Assembly (NCBI RefSeq): GCF_000721105.1 | Contig: NZ_JOEV01000060.1 | Coordinates: 1 to 38,072, forward strand | DNA from: Streptomyces cellulosae | GTDB taxonomy: Bacteria > Actinomycetota > Actinomycetes > Streptomycetales > Streptomycetaceae | Direction of reading: 5' to 3' | DNA: 38,072 bases | In this document: positions 20,558 to 28,776 of the stretch, piece after piece | Layout: the number at the start of each line of letters is the position of its first letter | Position numbering within the stretch: the stretch's first letter is position 1 | The notes under the pieces: model-generated | What the model was told of the DNA's origin: nothing | What the model saw: the letters and a program-made list of their open reading frames with translations, nothing else | Databases searched by the model: none | Program-made: the position numbers and the translations under genes

Positions 20558-21820
20558 CGTGAACAGCGCGGCCACCGCGATCAGGACGCAGCAGGCACCC
20601 GCGACCAGGCCCACCGGGGCCGTGCCCTGGTGTTCGGCTGCCCAGGTCAGGACTGCCGCGCCGAGGGGGGCCGCGGCGTAATGGAGGGTCCAGAAGGCGG
20701 AGGTGACCCGGCCGAGGAGCGGTTCCGGAGTCACTTCCTGGCGCAGGGACATGGAGCAGGTGCCCGCGATGGCGACGCAGGCGAGGAAGGCGGCGCTGAG
20801 GGCGGCGACGACGGGTACCTCCTCGGCCCGGCCGAGGCCGGCGAAGGCGAGTCCGCTCACCGCGACCGCGCCGGTCCACGTCGGGCCGAAGCCGAGGCGG
20901 CGACGGAAACGGGCCACCAGCAGGGCGCCGGTGATCGTGCCGAGCGCGCCGACGGCCATCACGGTGCCGACCGTGCCGTCGTCGTGGCCGAGGTCGTGCT
21001 TGAGGTGGTAGATGACCAGGTCGTTGAGGCCGAGGGTGAGGAAGCTGAAGACGAACAGCAGGGCGGTCAGTGAGCGCAGCACGGGGTGGCCGTGGAGGAA
21101 GGTGATCCCGGCGCGCAGGTCCTGCCACAGGTTCGCCCGCTTCGCCGTGGTGACGTCGTCGTCCTCGGAGCGCGCGGCGAATCGTACGCGCAGCATGCAG
21201 GCCGCCGACACACCGAAGCTGGCCGCGTCGACGCCCACCGCGGCCGCCGGGCCGGTCCAGGCGGCCACGATGCCCGCACACAGTGGCCCGAGCACCCCGG
21301 CCGCGGCGGCGGTGGCATTCAACCGTCCGTTGGCCTCGGTGAGTTGGGCGGTGCCGACCAGGCTGCGAACGACGGTGACGTAGCCGACGGCGAACAGCAC
21401 GCCGATGGCCTCGCACAGCGGCAGGACCACGTACAGCAGCCAGACCTGCGGTCCGAACAGCCACACCAGCGGGATCACGCCGTACAGCGCCATGCGCGCC
21501 AGGTCGCAGGTGATCAACAGCCGGCGGCGGTCGACCCGGTCCACCAGCGCCCCCGCGAACACGGCCGCCAGTACGGAGGCCGCCCCGCCGACTGCCGTGA
21601 GCAGACCCATCCGGGCCAGGGAGCCGGTGGCCTGGAGGACCAGCAGGGGCAGGGCGATCAGGGCGAAGGAGTCACCGAGGACGGAGAGCGTCTGCGCGGC
21701 CCAGAAGACACCGAAGTCCCGTTGCGGCCACAGGGATCGCCGACCGTCGGGAGGGCCGGTGCGGGGGTCGTCGGATGTGTGTCTTCCGGGTTCCTCCGCG
21801 TTCCGCGCCTCGTGTGTCAT
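20531..21820 (-). CDS. MFS transporter (enterobactin/macrolide-exporter-like)
   Basis: This 429-residue membrane protein has a hydrophilic N-terminus of about 33 residues, then about twelve helices. The start of the first half reads DFGVFWAAQTLSVLGDSFALIALPLLVLQ in pieces (WAAQTLSVLGDSF, ALPLLVL), followed by the loop GALVDRVDRRRLLITCDLAR, a motif-A-like signature. This arrangement is typical of the MFS_3/EntS-like group, which exports siderophores or drugs or has unknown substrates. A charged cytoplasmic loop near residue 215-230 (RSEDDDVTTAKR) divides the halves. ATG 21820 has GGGGAGGGG directly upstream. It is divergent from the M4 metalloprotease gene. Confidence 0.92.
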   Translation of the reverse strand: MTHEARNAEEPGRHTSDDPRTGPPDGRRSLWPQRDFGVFWAAQTLSVLGDSFALIALPLLVLQATGSLARMGLLTAVGGAASVLAAVFAGALVDRVDRRRLLITCDLARMALYGVIPLVWLFGPQVWLLYVVLPLCEAIGVLFAVGYVTVVRSLVGTAQLTEANGRLNATAAAAGVLGPLCAGIVAAWTGPAAAVGVDAASFGVSAACMLRVRFAARSEDDDVTTAKRANLWQDLRAGITFLHGHPVLRSLTALLFVFSFLTLGLNDLVIYHLKHDLGHDDGTVGTVMAVGALGTITGALLVARFRRRLGFGPTWTGAVAVSGLAFAGLGRAEEVPVVAALSAAFLACVAIAGTCSMSLRQEVTPEPLLGRVTSAFWTLHYAAAPLGAAVLTWAAEHQGTAPVGLVAGACCVLIAVAALFTPIRRSGAA

Positions 21821-22011
21821 GCCCCTCCCCCGGTCCCGATCACGAACCGGGCAACCCTATGAGACCGCGCGGGCGACCCTGAAACGAATTTCCCCGTACG
21901 GGCCGAGTGGCCGAAGTTGCCGGTGTGCCGCGTTTGTTCCAGCCGTGTAAAGGCGCACGTGATCACGCTGGTGTGTGCGCGGACGCGGAGCGCAAGACCC
22001 GGTTTCCGGAC

Positions 22012-22039
22012 AATGGTCTGATCCACTGCTGACATGTCA
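22012..22039 (+). promoter_or_regulatory. Candidate GntR/DasR-like site and palindrome ahead of the metalloprotease
   Basis: AATGGTCTGATCCACT (22012-22027) agrees with the DasR consensus ACTGGTCTAGACCACT at 12 of 16 positions, and three of the four mismatches are central. A perfect palindrome TGACATGTCA follows at 22030-22039. Both lie in the 296-bp divergent region between the MFS and metalloprotease genes, 75-105 bases before the protease start. Assignment to DasR is tentative. Confidence 0.3.
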
Positions 22040-22116
22040 TACGTTTCGATGCCAGCATCGTCACACCACACGGCCACCTTTCACAGGAACCCCACAACAC
22101 GGCCAAAGGAGCCTGA

Positions 22117-24483
22117 GTGACGAGCGACAGACGTCCTCACATAAGCCCCAACTCCCCCTCCACACCCACCTCTTCCCACACCTCAGTACGCCGCTTCGGG
22201 CGCCGTCGCGCAGCGGCGGGGGTACTGGTCGTCACCGCCGCCCTGTTCGTCGCGGGACTCCCCGCCTCGGGCGCGAACGCCCAGCCGGCCCCCGGGGATC
22301 CCGGCTCGGCGAGCCCCGCGAAGATCGCCGCCAAGCCGAAGCCGGGCGCGACGCCCGTCACGCTGTCTCCGGCCCAGCGCGCCGCACTGCTGAAGTCCGC
22401 GAAGAACACCGGTGATTCCACCGCCGACGCCCTGAACCTGGGCACCAGGGAGGAGTTGGTGCCGAAGGACGTCGTCAAGGACGCCGACGGCACCGTGCAC
22501 ACCCGCTACGACCGCACCTTCGCCGGACTCCCGGTCCTGGGCGGCGACCTGATCACCCATCAGCGCGGTGGCAGCCGGACCGTGACCAAGGCGACCGACG
22601 CCCCGGTCACCGTGCCCACCACCAAGGCCGCCGTGCCGGCGTCGACGGCCAGGAAGTCCGCCCTGCGGGCCGCCGGCGCCGAGGGCACCCGCAAGGCCGA
22701 GTCGGACGCCGCACCGCGGCTCGTCGTCTGGGCCGCCGACGGAACACCGACGCTCGCCTGGGAATCCGTCGTCACCGGTGTCCAGAAGGACGGCACGCCC
22801 AGCGAGCTGCACGTCGTCACCGACGCGAAGAGCGGCAAGACGCTGCGCGAGTTCCAGGGCGTCCAGACCGGCACCGGGCACGGGCAGTTCAGCGGCAAGG
22901 TCGACATCGCGAGCACCCGCGGCACGGACGGTTTCGAGCTGTACGACGCGCAGCGCAACCACAAGACGTACGACCTGAAGCGGGCCACGGCCGGCACCGG
23001 CACGCTCCTGACCGACGCCGACGACACGTGGGGCGACGGAACGGTCGGCGACCCCCAGACCGCGGCCGTGGACGCCGCGTACGGGGCCCAGGCGACCTGG
23101 AACTTCTACCACGACCGGTTCGGCCGCAACGGCATAGCCAACGACGGCCGCCAGGCCTACTCCCGCGTCCACTTCGGCAACAACTACAGCAACGCGATGT
23201 GGGGCTACCAAGGCTGCTTCTGCATGACCTACGGTGACGGGGCGGGCAACACGAACCCGCTGACCGCCCTCGACGTCGCCGCCCACGAGATGTCCCACGG
23301 CGTCACCGAGAGCACCGCGGGCCTCATCTACGGCGGCGAGTCCGGCGGGCTCAACGAGGCGACCAGCGACATCATGGCCGCCGCCGTGGAGTTCTTCGCT
23401 AACAACCCCAGCGACACTCCCGACTACGAGGTCGGCGAGCTGATCGACATCAACGGCGACGGTACGCCGCTGCGTTACATGGACGAGCCGTCGAAGGACG
23501 CCGGCGTCATCGGCACCTCCCAGGACTGGTGGTCGCCCGAGACCGCCTCGCTCGACGTGCACTTCTCCTCCGGCGTGGCGAACCACTTCTTCTACCTGCT
23601 CTCCGAGGGCAGCGGCAGTCGGACCGTCAACGGCGTCGCCTACGACAGCCCGACCTACGACGGTCTCCCCACCGCCGGCATCGGACTGCACAACGCCACC
23701 AACGTCTGGTACCGGGCGCTGACCACGTACATGACGTCCAGCACGAACTACGCGGACGCCCGCCAGGCGACCCTCCAGGCCGCCGCCGACCTGTTCGGCC
23801 GGTCCAGCGAGGCGTACGAGGCCGTGGGCAACGCCTGGGCGGCCGTGAACGTGGGGCCCAGGTTCGTCGACCACATCGCGTTGACGGTCCCGCGCGACCA
23901 GGAGGCCGCCGTCGGCCAGCCGGCCTCGCTGCAGATCTCCGCCACCACCAGCCGGGCCGGAGCCCTGACCTACTCGGCCACCGGGCTGCCCGACGGGCTG
24001 TCCGTCGACGCGGCCACCGGGGTCGTCTCGGGCACGCCGACCGCGGCGGGCGACTTCACGCCCACGGTCACGGTCGGCGTCGAGGGCCAGACGGACAAGA
24101 GGTCCACGACGTTCCCCTGGACCGTCGTCCCGTCCGGCGGCGACTTCTTCGTCAACCCCGGCGACGTCGACATCCCGGACGCGGGCGATCCGGTGGAGTC
24201 CCCGCTCATCGTGACCGGGCGCACCGGCAACGCGCCGAGCGACCTGGAGGTCACCGTGGACATCCTCCACACCTACCGCGGTGACCTGGTGATCGACCTG
24301 GTCGCGCCCGACGGCACGGCGTACCGGCTGAAGAACTTCAGCGGCGACTCGGGCAACGACCTCCACACCACGTACACCGTGGACGCGTCCGCCGAACCGG
24401 CCGACGGCACGTGGAAGCTCCGCGTCCAGGACGTGTACGCGGCCGACGTCGGCACCGTCGACAGCTGGAAGCTGACGTTCTGA
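22117..24483 (+). CDS. Secreted M4 (thermolysin-type) neutral metalloprotease with Ig-like and P-domains
   Basis: This 788-residue preproprotein starts at GTG 22117 behind AAAGGAGCCTGA. A twin-arginine-containing signal (RRFGRRRAAAGVLVV, then ASGANA) is followed by an FTP/PepSY-type propeptide (about 85-260). The catalytic domain carries HEMSH with zinc ligands His390 and His394, catalytic Glu391, third ligand Glu414 in GLNEATSD and the transition-state His482 in DVHFSSG. After the M4 C-terminal domain come a putative Ig-like domain (about 585-670, with YSATGLPDGLSVD and GVVSGTPTAAG) and a proprotein-convertase P-domain (about 680-788, with HTYRGDLVIDLVAPDGT and DVGTVDSWKLTF). It would hydrolyse proteins outside the cell after autocatalytic removal of the propeptide. 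Confidence 0.96.
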   Translation: MTSDRRPHISPNSPSTPTSSHTSVRRFGRRRAAAGVLVVTAALFVAGLPASGANAQPAPGDPGSASPAKIAAKPKPGATPVTLSPAQRAALLKSAKNTGDSTADALNLGTREELVPKDVVKDADGTVHTRYDRTFAGLPVLGGDLITHQRGGSRTVTKATDAPVTVPTTKAAVPASTARKSALRAAGAEGTRKAESDAAPRLVVWAADGTPTLAWESVVTGVQKDGTPSELHVVTDAKSGKTLREFQGVQTGTGHGQFSGKVDIASTRGTDGFELYDAQRNHKTYDLKRATAGTGTLLTDADDTWGDGTVGDPQTAAVDAAYGAQATWNFYHDRFGRNGIANDGRQAYSRVHFGNNYSNAMWGYQGCFCMTYGDGAGNTNPLTALDVAAHEMSHGVTESTAGLIYGGESGGLNEATSDIMAAAVEFFANNPSDTPDYEVGELIDINGDGTPLRYMDEPSKDAGVIGTSQDWWSPETASLDVHFSSGVANHFFYLLSEGSGSRTVNGVAYDSPTYDGLPTAGIGLHNATNVWYRALTTYMTSSTNYADARQATLQAAADLFGRSSEAYEAVGNAWAAVNVGPRFVDHIALTVPRDQEAAVGQPASLQISATTSRAGALTYSATGLPDGLSVDAATGVVSGTPTAAGDFTPTVTVGVEGQTDKRSTTFPWTVVPSGGDFFVNPGDVDIPDAGDPVESPLIVTGRTGNAPSDLEVTVDILHTYRGDLVIDLVAPDGTAYRLKNFSGDSGNDLHTTYTVDASAEPADGTWKLRVQDVYAADVGTVDSWKLTF

Positions 24484-24870
24484 GTCGGTTCCCCGGCTCT
24501 TCGGCCTCGGTTCCCTCCGTTCCGCCCCGCCCGGTGTCGCACCGGGCGGGGCGGAACGTCGTCTCCTGCCACCGCGGGCGTACGCGATCCCACGTCACCG
24601 GGCGCGTGGTCGGCGAAGGCAGGGGACGTGAGCCGCTCCAGGGCGGTGCGCAGGAGCGGCCACGTCTCGTCGCGGCACCGCCGCGCCGCCCGTGGAGGAT
24701 CGACGCGGAACCTGAACGCCGCACGGCCGGCGGGTGAGCGGCGGCCGACCCGTGCGCGGCGGATCACCTCGTCCCTCACTGTTTCCCCAACTGCCCTTGC
24801 CGGTCACACTGATTGACGCGGAACCTGAGCAGCGTTCACCTTCCCCGTCCCTTAGTGGAGACCCCCCACC
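24484..24870. other. Intergenic region after the metalloprotease
   Basis: About 390 bp. It begins with the strong terminator at 24518-24558. A minus-strand open frame (24273-24779, from a GTG) overlaps the protease 3' end and the terminator; it lacks a clear RBS or a family match and is not called. The right part should hold the promoter of the EEP-family gene. No RNA gene is recognised. Confidence 0.6.
24518..24558 (+). terminator. Strong terminator after the metalloprotease
   Basis: CGTTCCGCCCCGCCCGGT (24518-24535) pairs perfectly over 18 bp with 24541-24558 around GTCGC, beginning 35 bases after the stop codon. Confidence 0.9.
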
Positions 24871-26193
24871 ATGAGAAGACTCCTCGGCACCCTCGCGGCG
24901 GCCGCCCTGGCCCTCACCGGCCTGACGGCCACCGCCGGCGCGACCCCCGCGGCGGCCGCCACCACCGGCTCCTTCAACGTCCTGACGTACAACGTCGCCG
25001 GTTTGCCGGAGGGCCTGAGCTCGGGCCACCCGGAGACGAACACCCCGCTGATCTCCCCACGTCTGGCGGCCTACGACATCGTCAACGTCCAGGAGGACTT
25101 CAACTACCACGCGGCGCTGTACGCGGGCGACAACCACCCGTACCGCACCGCGACCAGCGGCGGTGTGCCCTTCGGGGACGGCATCAACACCCTCTCGGAC
25201 CACGCCTTCGACGACTTCGAGCGGGTGAAGTGGAACAACTGCACCGGCACCAACTGCCTCACCCCGAAGGGGTTCTCGCTCGCGCGGGTGCGGCTGGCCG
25301 AGGGCGTCTTCGTGGACCTGTACAACGTGCACACCAACGCCGACGACACCGCCGACGCGCTGGCCGCCCGCCGGGCCAACATCGAACAGCTGTCGGACTT
25401 CATCCAGGCGAACTCCGCCGGCAACGCGGTGATCGTGATGGGTGACACCAACACGCGCTACACCCGCTCCGGCGACAACATCCGCACCCTGGCCGACGAG
25501 AACGGTCTGACCGACGCGTGGGTGAAGCTGGTGAAGGGCGGCATCCGGCCGGCGCAGGGCGCGGACGCGCTGCTGTGCCCGACGACGGCCCCCACCGACG
25601 ACTGCGAAGTGGTGGACAAGGTCCTCTACCGAGGCAACAAGCTGCTGAGCCTGAACGCCACCCGGTACCACAACGAGTGGGCGTCCTTCCTGGACTTTGC
25701 CGACGGCAACCTGTCGGACCACTTCCCGCACACCGTCGACTTCTCCTACACCCTCAACTCCTCCCTGAAGTCGAGCGACTTCTTCGGGGGCCCGCACGGC
25801 ACGGCGTTCAACGACGCGGACGACCTGCCCGCGTCCCCCTCGCCCCGCACGCTGACCCTGCGCGGCAGCGCCCGCCTCGACGCGCTCACCCTCACGCTCG
25901 ACGGCGGCACGACCCTGTCCCACGGCGGCGCGGGCGGCACCGCCACCTCCCTCACCCTCACCTCCGGCGAGCACCTCACCTCCGTGAAGCTGACCCAGGG
26001 CCAGAAGGACGGCCGCACCCGGCTCTTCTCGGCGTCCTTCACCACGGACCAGGGCCGCACGCTGTCCTCCGGTACACCGACCACGGCCACGAAGACGTTC
26101 ACAGCGCCCTCGGGCTGGCAGATCACCGGCTTCACAGGCCGCTCGGGCGACGAACTGGACAAGCTCGGCGTGCTGTACGCGCCGATCAGCTGA
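24871..26193 (+). CDS. Secreted endonuclease/exonuclease/phosphatase-fold protein (sphingomyelinase-like) with C-terminal lectin-like domain
   Basis: This 440-residue protein has a Sec signal (RRLLGTLAAAALALTGLTA, cleaved near AAAA). The EEP fold is marked by NVLTYNVAG (Asn41), VNVQED (Glu75, metal ligand), DLYNVHTNA, VIVMGDTNTRY and the closing LSDHFPH. This combination is typical of secreted bacterial sphingomyelinase C-like or other phosphodiesterases. The C-terminal third (about 305-438), with SSDFFGGPHGTAFND, LTLRGSARLDALTLT and GWQITGFTGRSGDELDKLGVLY, looks like a jacalin-related mannose-binding lectin domain. It may thus be targeted to glycans or glycolipids. ATG 24871 has GGAG ten bases upstream. 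Both flanks carry terminators, so it is likely monocistronic. Confidence 0.9.
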   Translation: MRRLLGTLAAAALALTGLTATAGATPAAAATTGSFNVLTYNVAGLPEGLSSGHPETNTPLISPRLAAYDIVNVQEDFNYHAALYAGDNHPYRTATSGGVPFGDGINTLSDHAFDDFERVKWNNCTGTNCLTPKGFSLARVRLAEGVFVDLYNVHTNADDTADALAARRANIEQLSDFIQANSAGNAVIVMGDTNTRYTRSGDNIRTLADENGLTDAWVKLVKGGIRPAQGADALLCPTTAPTDDCEVVDKVLYRGNKLLSLNATRYHNEWASFLDFADGNLSDHFPHTVDFSYTLNSSLKSSDFFGGPHGTAFNDADDLPASPSPRTLTLRGSARLDALTLTLDGGTTLSHGGAGGTATSLTLTSGEHLTSVKLTQGQKDGRTRLFSASFTTDQGRTLSSGTPTTATKTFTAPSGWQITGFTGRSGDELDKLGVLYAPIS

Positions 26194-26214
26194 CCCGGTC
26201 CCGCCGGAGGAGAC

Positions 26215-26242
26215 GGCCCAGACGCCCACGTGCGTCTGGGCC
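26215..26242 (+). terminator. Terminator after the EEP-family gene
   Basis: GGCCCAGACGC (26215-26225) pairs perfectly with GCGTCTGGGCC (26232-26242) around CCACGT, 21 bases after the stop. Confidence 0.85.
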
Positions 26243-26248
26243 GCGTGC

Positions 26249-26282
26249 GGCAGCGCGGTGACGGCGGCGTCACCGCGCTGCC
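26249..26282 (-). terminator. Terminator at the 3' end of the methyltransferase gene
   Basis: GGCAGCGCGGTGAC (26249-26262) pairs perfectly with GTCACCGCGCTGCC (26269-26282) around GGCGGC. The minus-strand methyltransferase stop lies within the right arm, so this hairpin serves that gene, adjacent to the one for the convergent neighbour. Confidence 0.8.
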
Positions 26283-27391
26283 AGGCGCCACAGCGACGTG
26301 ATCTCCCCGGCACGGGCGGCGTGGAGAGGATCCCCGGTGTCCCTCGCTCGCGGATGGCAGGGCATGGTGTCCGCCCTGTCCACCGCACGCAGGCCCGCCG
26401 CCTCGATGACGGCCAACAGCTCGCGGCGCGTACGGAGTCCGAGGCGCTCGGCCAGGTCCGAGAGGATGAGCCACCCTTCACCGCCGGGTGCGAGGCGGGC
26501 GGCCAGGCCGTCCAGGAAACTCCGGAGCATGGCGCCACCGGGGTCGTACACACCGTGTTCCAGCGCCGAGTTGGGCCGTGCCGGAACCCAGGGCGGGTTG
26601 CAGACGACGAGGTCCGCGCGCCCCTCGGGGAAGAGGGCGGGGCCCAGGACCTCGATGCGTCCGGTGAGGTGCAGCCGACGGGCGTTGTCCCGCGCGCAGG
26701 CCAGGGCGCGGGGGCTGATGTCGGTGGCCACGACGTGAGCGAACCCCCGGCGGGCCAGGACGGCGGCGAGGACTCCGGTCCCCGTCCCGACGTCGAACGC
26801 GGTACGGCGGCCGCCCGGCACGGGCAGCGTCGCTCGCGCGACCAGGTTGACATACTCGCCCCTGACCGGGGAGAACACGCCGTAGTGCGGATGGATGCGA
26901 GCACCGAGGGCCGGTACCTCCACGCCCTTCGTCCGCCACTCGTGCGCTCCGATCACTCCCAGCAGCTCCGTCAGGGAGATCACCGTCGGCCCGGCCGACG
27001 GGCCGTACGCCTCGGCGCAGGCCTGGCGTACGTCGGGAGCTCTGCGCAGGTCGAGGGAGTGGTCCCCGTCGAGCAGGACGAGGAGTCTGCCCAGCACACG
27101 GGCACGGTGTCCGCGGGCCCGGCGGTACAGACGGAAGGACTCCGCCGGGCCGTCACCTCGACGAGGAGGCTTCCGGTCGATGCGGCGGCCCATCGCCCGC
27201 AACAGCTGGCGGGCGTTGTGGAAGTCGCCCCGCCACAGCAGGGCGGTGCCTTCACAGGCAAGCCTGTGGGCGGTGTCGGCCTTGGTCCCGTCGTCCGCGA
27301 CAGCGACCCTGCTGGGCGGCAGTGCGGCGCTCTCGGAATGCCAACGGGCGGAACGGGGGCTGTTGTTCTCGGTCCAGCGGATCGTGGACAC
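26270..27391 (-). CDS. Class I SAM-dependent methyltransferase (PrmC/N5-glutamine-type NPPW motif)
   Basis: This 373-residue cytoplasmic protein starts at GTG 27391 behind GAGGAG. The SAM-binding glycine motif is FDVGTGTGVLAAV (199-211), the acidic strand ATDISPRALACARDNA follows, and NPPW lies at 265-268, typical of methyltransferases acting on an amide or exocyclic amino group (PrmC, HemK, RsmC types). The first 150 residues are basic, of unknown fold, and about half the length of the catalytic part; they may bind the substrate. The substrate is unknown. It is divergent from a TetR regulator 227 bp away, which could control it. Confidence 0.88.
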   Translation of the reverse strand: MSTIRWTENNSPRSARWHSESAALPPSRVAVADDGTKADTAHRLACEGTALLWRGDFHNARQLLRAMGRRIDRKPPRRGDGPAESFRLYRRARGHRARVLGRLLVLLDGDHSLDLRRAPDVRQACAEAYGPSAGPTVISLTELLGVIGAHEWRTKGVEVPALGARIHPHYGVFSPVRGEYVNLVARATLPVPGGRRTAFDVGTGTGVLAAVLARRGFAHVVATDISPRALACARDNARRLHLTGRIEVLGPALFPEGRADLVVCNPPWVPARPNSALEHGVYDPGGAMLRSFLDGLAARLAPGGEGWLILSDLAERLGLRTRRELLAVIEAAGLRAVDRADTMPCHPRARDTGDPLHAARAGEITSLWRLAAR

Positions 27392-27617
27392 GACGTACTC
27401 CTCGTGATCGAACGTGCGGGGGCACGAAGAGCACTTCGACGAGGAGCGGGAGGAGGGTCAGGGCAGGAAGGGCTACCGCTCCCGCGTCGAAGCGCGAGAG
27501 GAGGTGTCGCCGAGAACCATGCCGAGCGTCATGACCAGCTCTTTCCGAGAGATACAGACACGAGCGCCAAAGACTAGCATCCAGCCTGTACACCCTAGGT
27601 TTCTGTCCGGAGGACCC

Positions 27618-28205
27618 ATGGCCCGCGCAGGCATCACCGCCGACCGTCTCGTCGCGGCCGCCGCCGAACTCGCCGACGACGTGGGGTTCGAGAACGTCAC
27701 CCTGTCCGCGCTGGCCCGTCATTTCGGCGTGAAGGACGCGAGCCTGTACTCGCACGTGAGGAATCTCCAGGACCTGCGTACCCGCCTCGCACTGCTCGCG
27801 GGCGGCGAGCTGATCGACCGGATCGCCACGGTGGTCGCCGGCCGCGCCGGCAAGGACGCGCTGGCCGCGTTCGCCGGCGCCTACCGGGAGTACGCACTCC
27901 AGCACCCCGGTCGCTACGCCGCCACCCAGATCCGTGTCGACCAGGACCTGATCGCCGGCTCCCCGGCCATGCGCCGCACCGCCGAGATCACCTACGGAAT
28001 GCTCCGCGCGTACGGCCTGGAGGAACCCGATCTCACCGATGCCGTACGCCTGTTGCGCAGTACCTTCCACGGCTACTGCGCCCTGGAGTCGAGCGGCGCG
28101 TTCGGCGCCCCCAGAGCCGTACAGGTCTCCTGGGACAAGGCGATCGACGCACTGCACGTACTGCTCGAACACTGGCCCCGCGAGGGGACCACGAGCGACG
28201 CCTGA
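27618..28205 (+). CDS. TetR/AcrR-family transcriptional regulator
   Basis: This 195-residue protein has a helix-turn-helix at about residues 8-50 (VGFENVTLSALARHFGVKDASLYSHVRN in parts: LSALARHFGV, ASLYSHV) and a WHG-type C-terminal ligand domain. ATG 27618 follows GGAGGACCC with good spacing. Upstream lies CCTGTACACCCTAGG, partly palindromic, a possible own operator. It may regulate itself, the divergent methyltransferase or the VOC-family gene 49 bp downstream; the ligand is unknown. Confidence 0.93.
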   Translation: MARAGITADRLVAAAAELADDVGFENVTLSALARHFGVKDASLYSHVRNLQDLRTRLALLAGGELIDRIATVVAGRAGKDALAAFAGAYREYALQHPGRYAATQIRVDQDLIAGSPAMRRTAEITYGMLRAYGLEEPDLTDAVRLLRSTFHGYCALESSGAFGAPRAVQVSWDKAIDALHVLLEHWPREGTTSDA

Positions 28206-28254
28206 CCTGCTCACCTGTACGACGACGTCCGTCCCCCGACCTTCCCGAGGTGCC

Positions 28255-28629
28255 ATGCCCGCGCAGATGCAGTTGTCCGCGATCACCCTCGACTGCCCGG
28301 ACCCACTGGCTCTGGCGGCGTTCTACCAGCAGGCCACCGGCCTCGAACTCCACCCGAAGTCGGACGCCGAGTTCGCCGGTCTCAACGGTGAGAACGGACT
28401 CCTCCTGGGCTTCCAACAGGTCGACGGCTACCGGGCTCCGAGCTGGCCCGACCAGACCGTTCCCCAGCAGCTTCACATCTGCTTCAAGATCGATGAGGAT
28501 CTGGACGAGGCCGAGGCGCGGCTGCTGGAGCTGGGTGCGGGAAAGCCGGATCACCAGCCCCATGACGCCGCCAGGGCGCGGGTCCTCACCGATCCGGACG
28601 GACACCCTTTCTGCCTGGTCAGGGACTGA
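28255..28629 (+). CDS. VOC-family (glyoxalase/bleomycin-resistance-like) protein
   Basis: This 124-residue single-domain protein starts at ATG 28255 behind GAGGTGCC, excluding an in-frame upstream extension that overlaps tetR. Landmarks are ITLDCPDPLALAAFYQQATGLEL at the start, LHICFKIDEDLDEAEARLLELGA in the middle and VLTDPDGHPFCLV at the end, as in the actinobacterial VOC subfamily close to glyoxalase-like domains. Metal ligands cannot be fixed from sequence; the pattern suggests two beta-alpha-beta-beta-beta modules. Function is unassigned: a detoxification or binding role is typical. It lies in the same direction as tetR, 49 bp away, and could be co-transcribed. Confidence 0.9.
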   Translation: MPAQMQLSAITLDCPDPLALAAFYQQATGLELHPKSDAEFAGLNGENGLLLGFQQVDGYRAPSWPDQTVPQQLHICFKIDEDLDEAEARLLELGAGKPDHQPHDAARARVLTDPDGHPFCLVRD

Positions 28630-28651
28630 TCCAGGCCCCTGATCCAGGCCC
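28626..28651. repeat. Perfect 13-bp tandem duplication at the VOC stop codon
   Basis: CTGATCCAGGCCC occurs at 28626-28638 and immediately again at 28639-28651. The first copy contains the stop codon of the VOC gene. A C/G run with repeated CCCGGG palindromes follows at about 28683-28710. Confidence 0.85.
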
Positions 28652-28742
28652 ACCCCGGCCTCTTCGCACCGCCAGATCTCCGGCCCCCGGGCCCCGGGCC
28701 CCCGGGCCCTTCGGCCCTCCGACTCTCCGACGGCGAACCTGA

Positions 28743-28768
28743 GGCGCCCCGGTTCCGGTCGGGGCGCC
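28743..28768. terminator. Bidirectional hairpin between convergent genes
   Basis: GGCGCCCCG (28743-28751) pairs with CGGGGCGCC (28760-28768), eight-base loop, directly after the acetylesterase stop on the minus strand and 114 bases beyond the VOC stop on the plus strand. Confidence 0.7.
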
Positions 28769-28776
28769 CCAGGCGT

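Noticed and set aside
24273..24779. Minus-strand 168-codon frame after the metalloprotease
   Set aside because: It crosses the strong terminator and the coding 3' end of the protease, lacks a clear RBS and resembles no known family.
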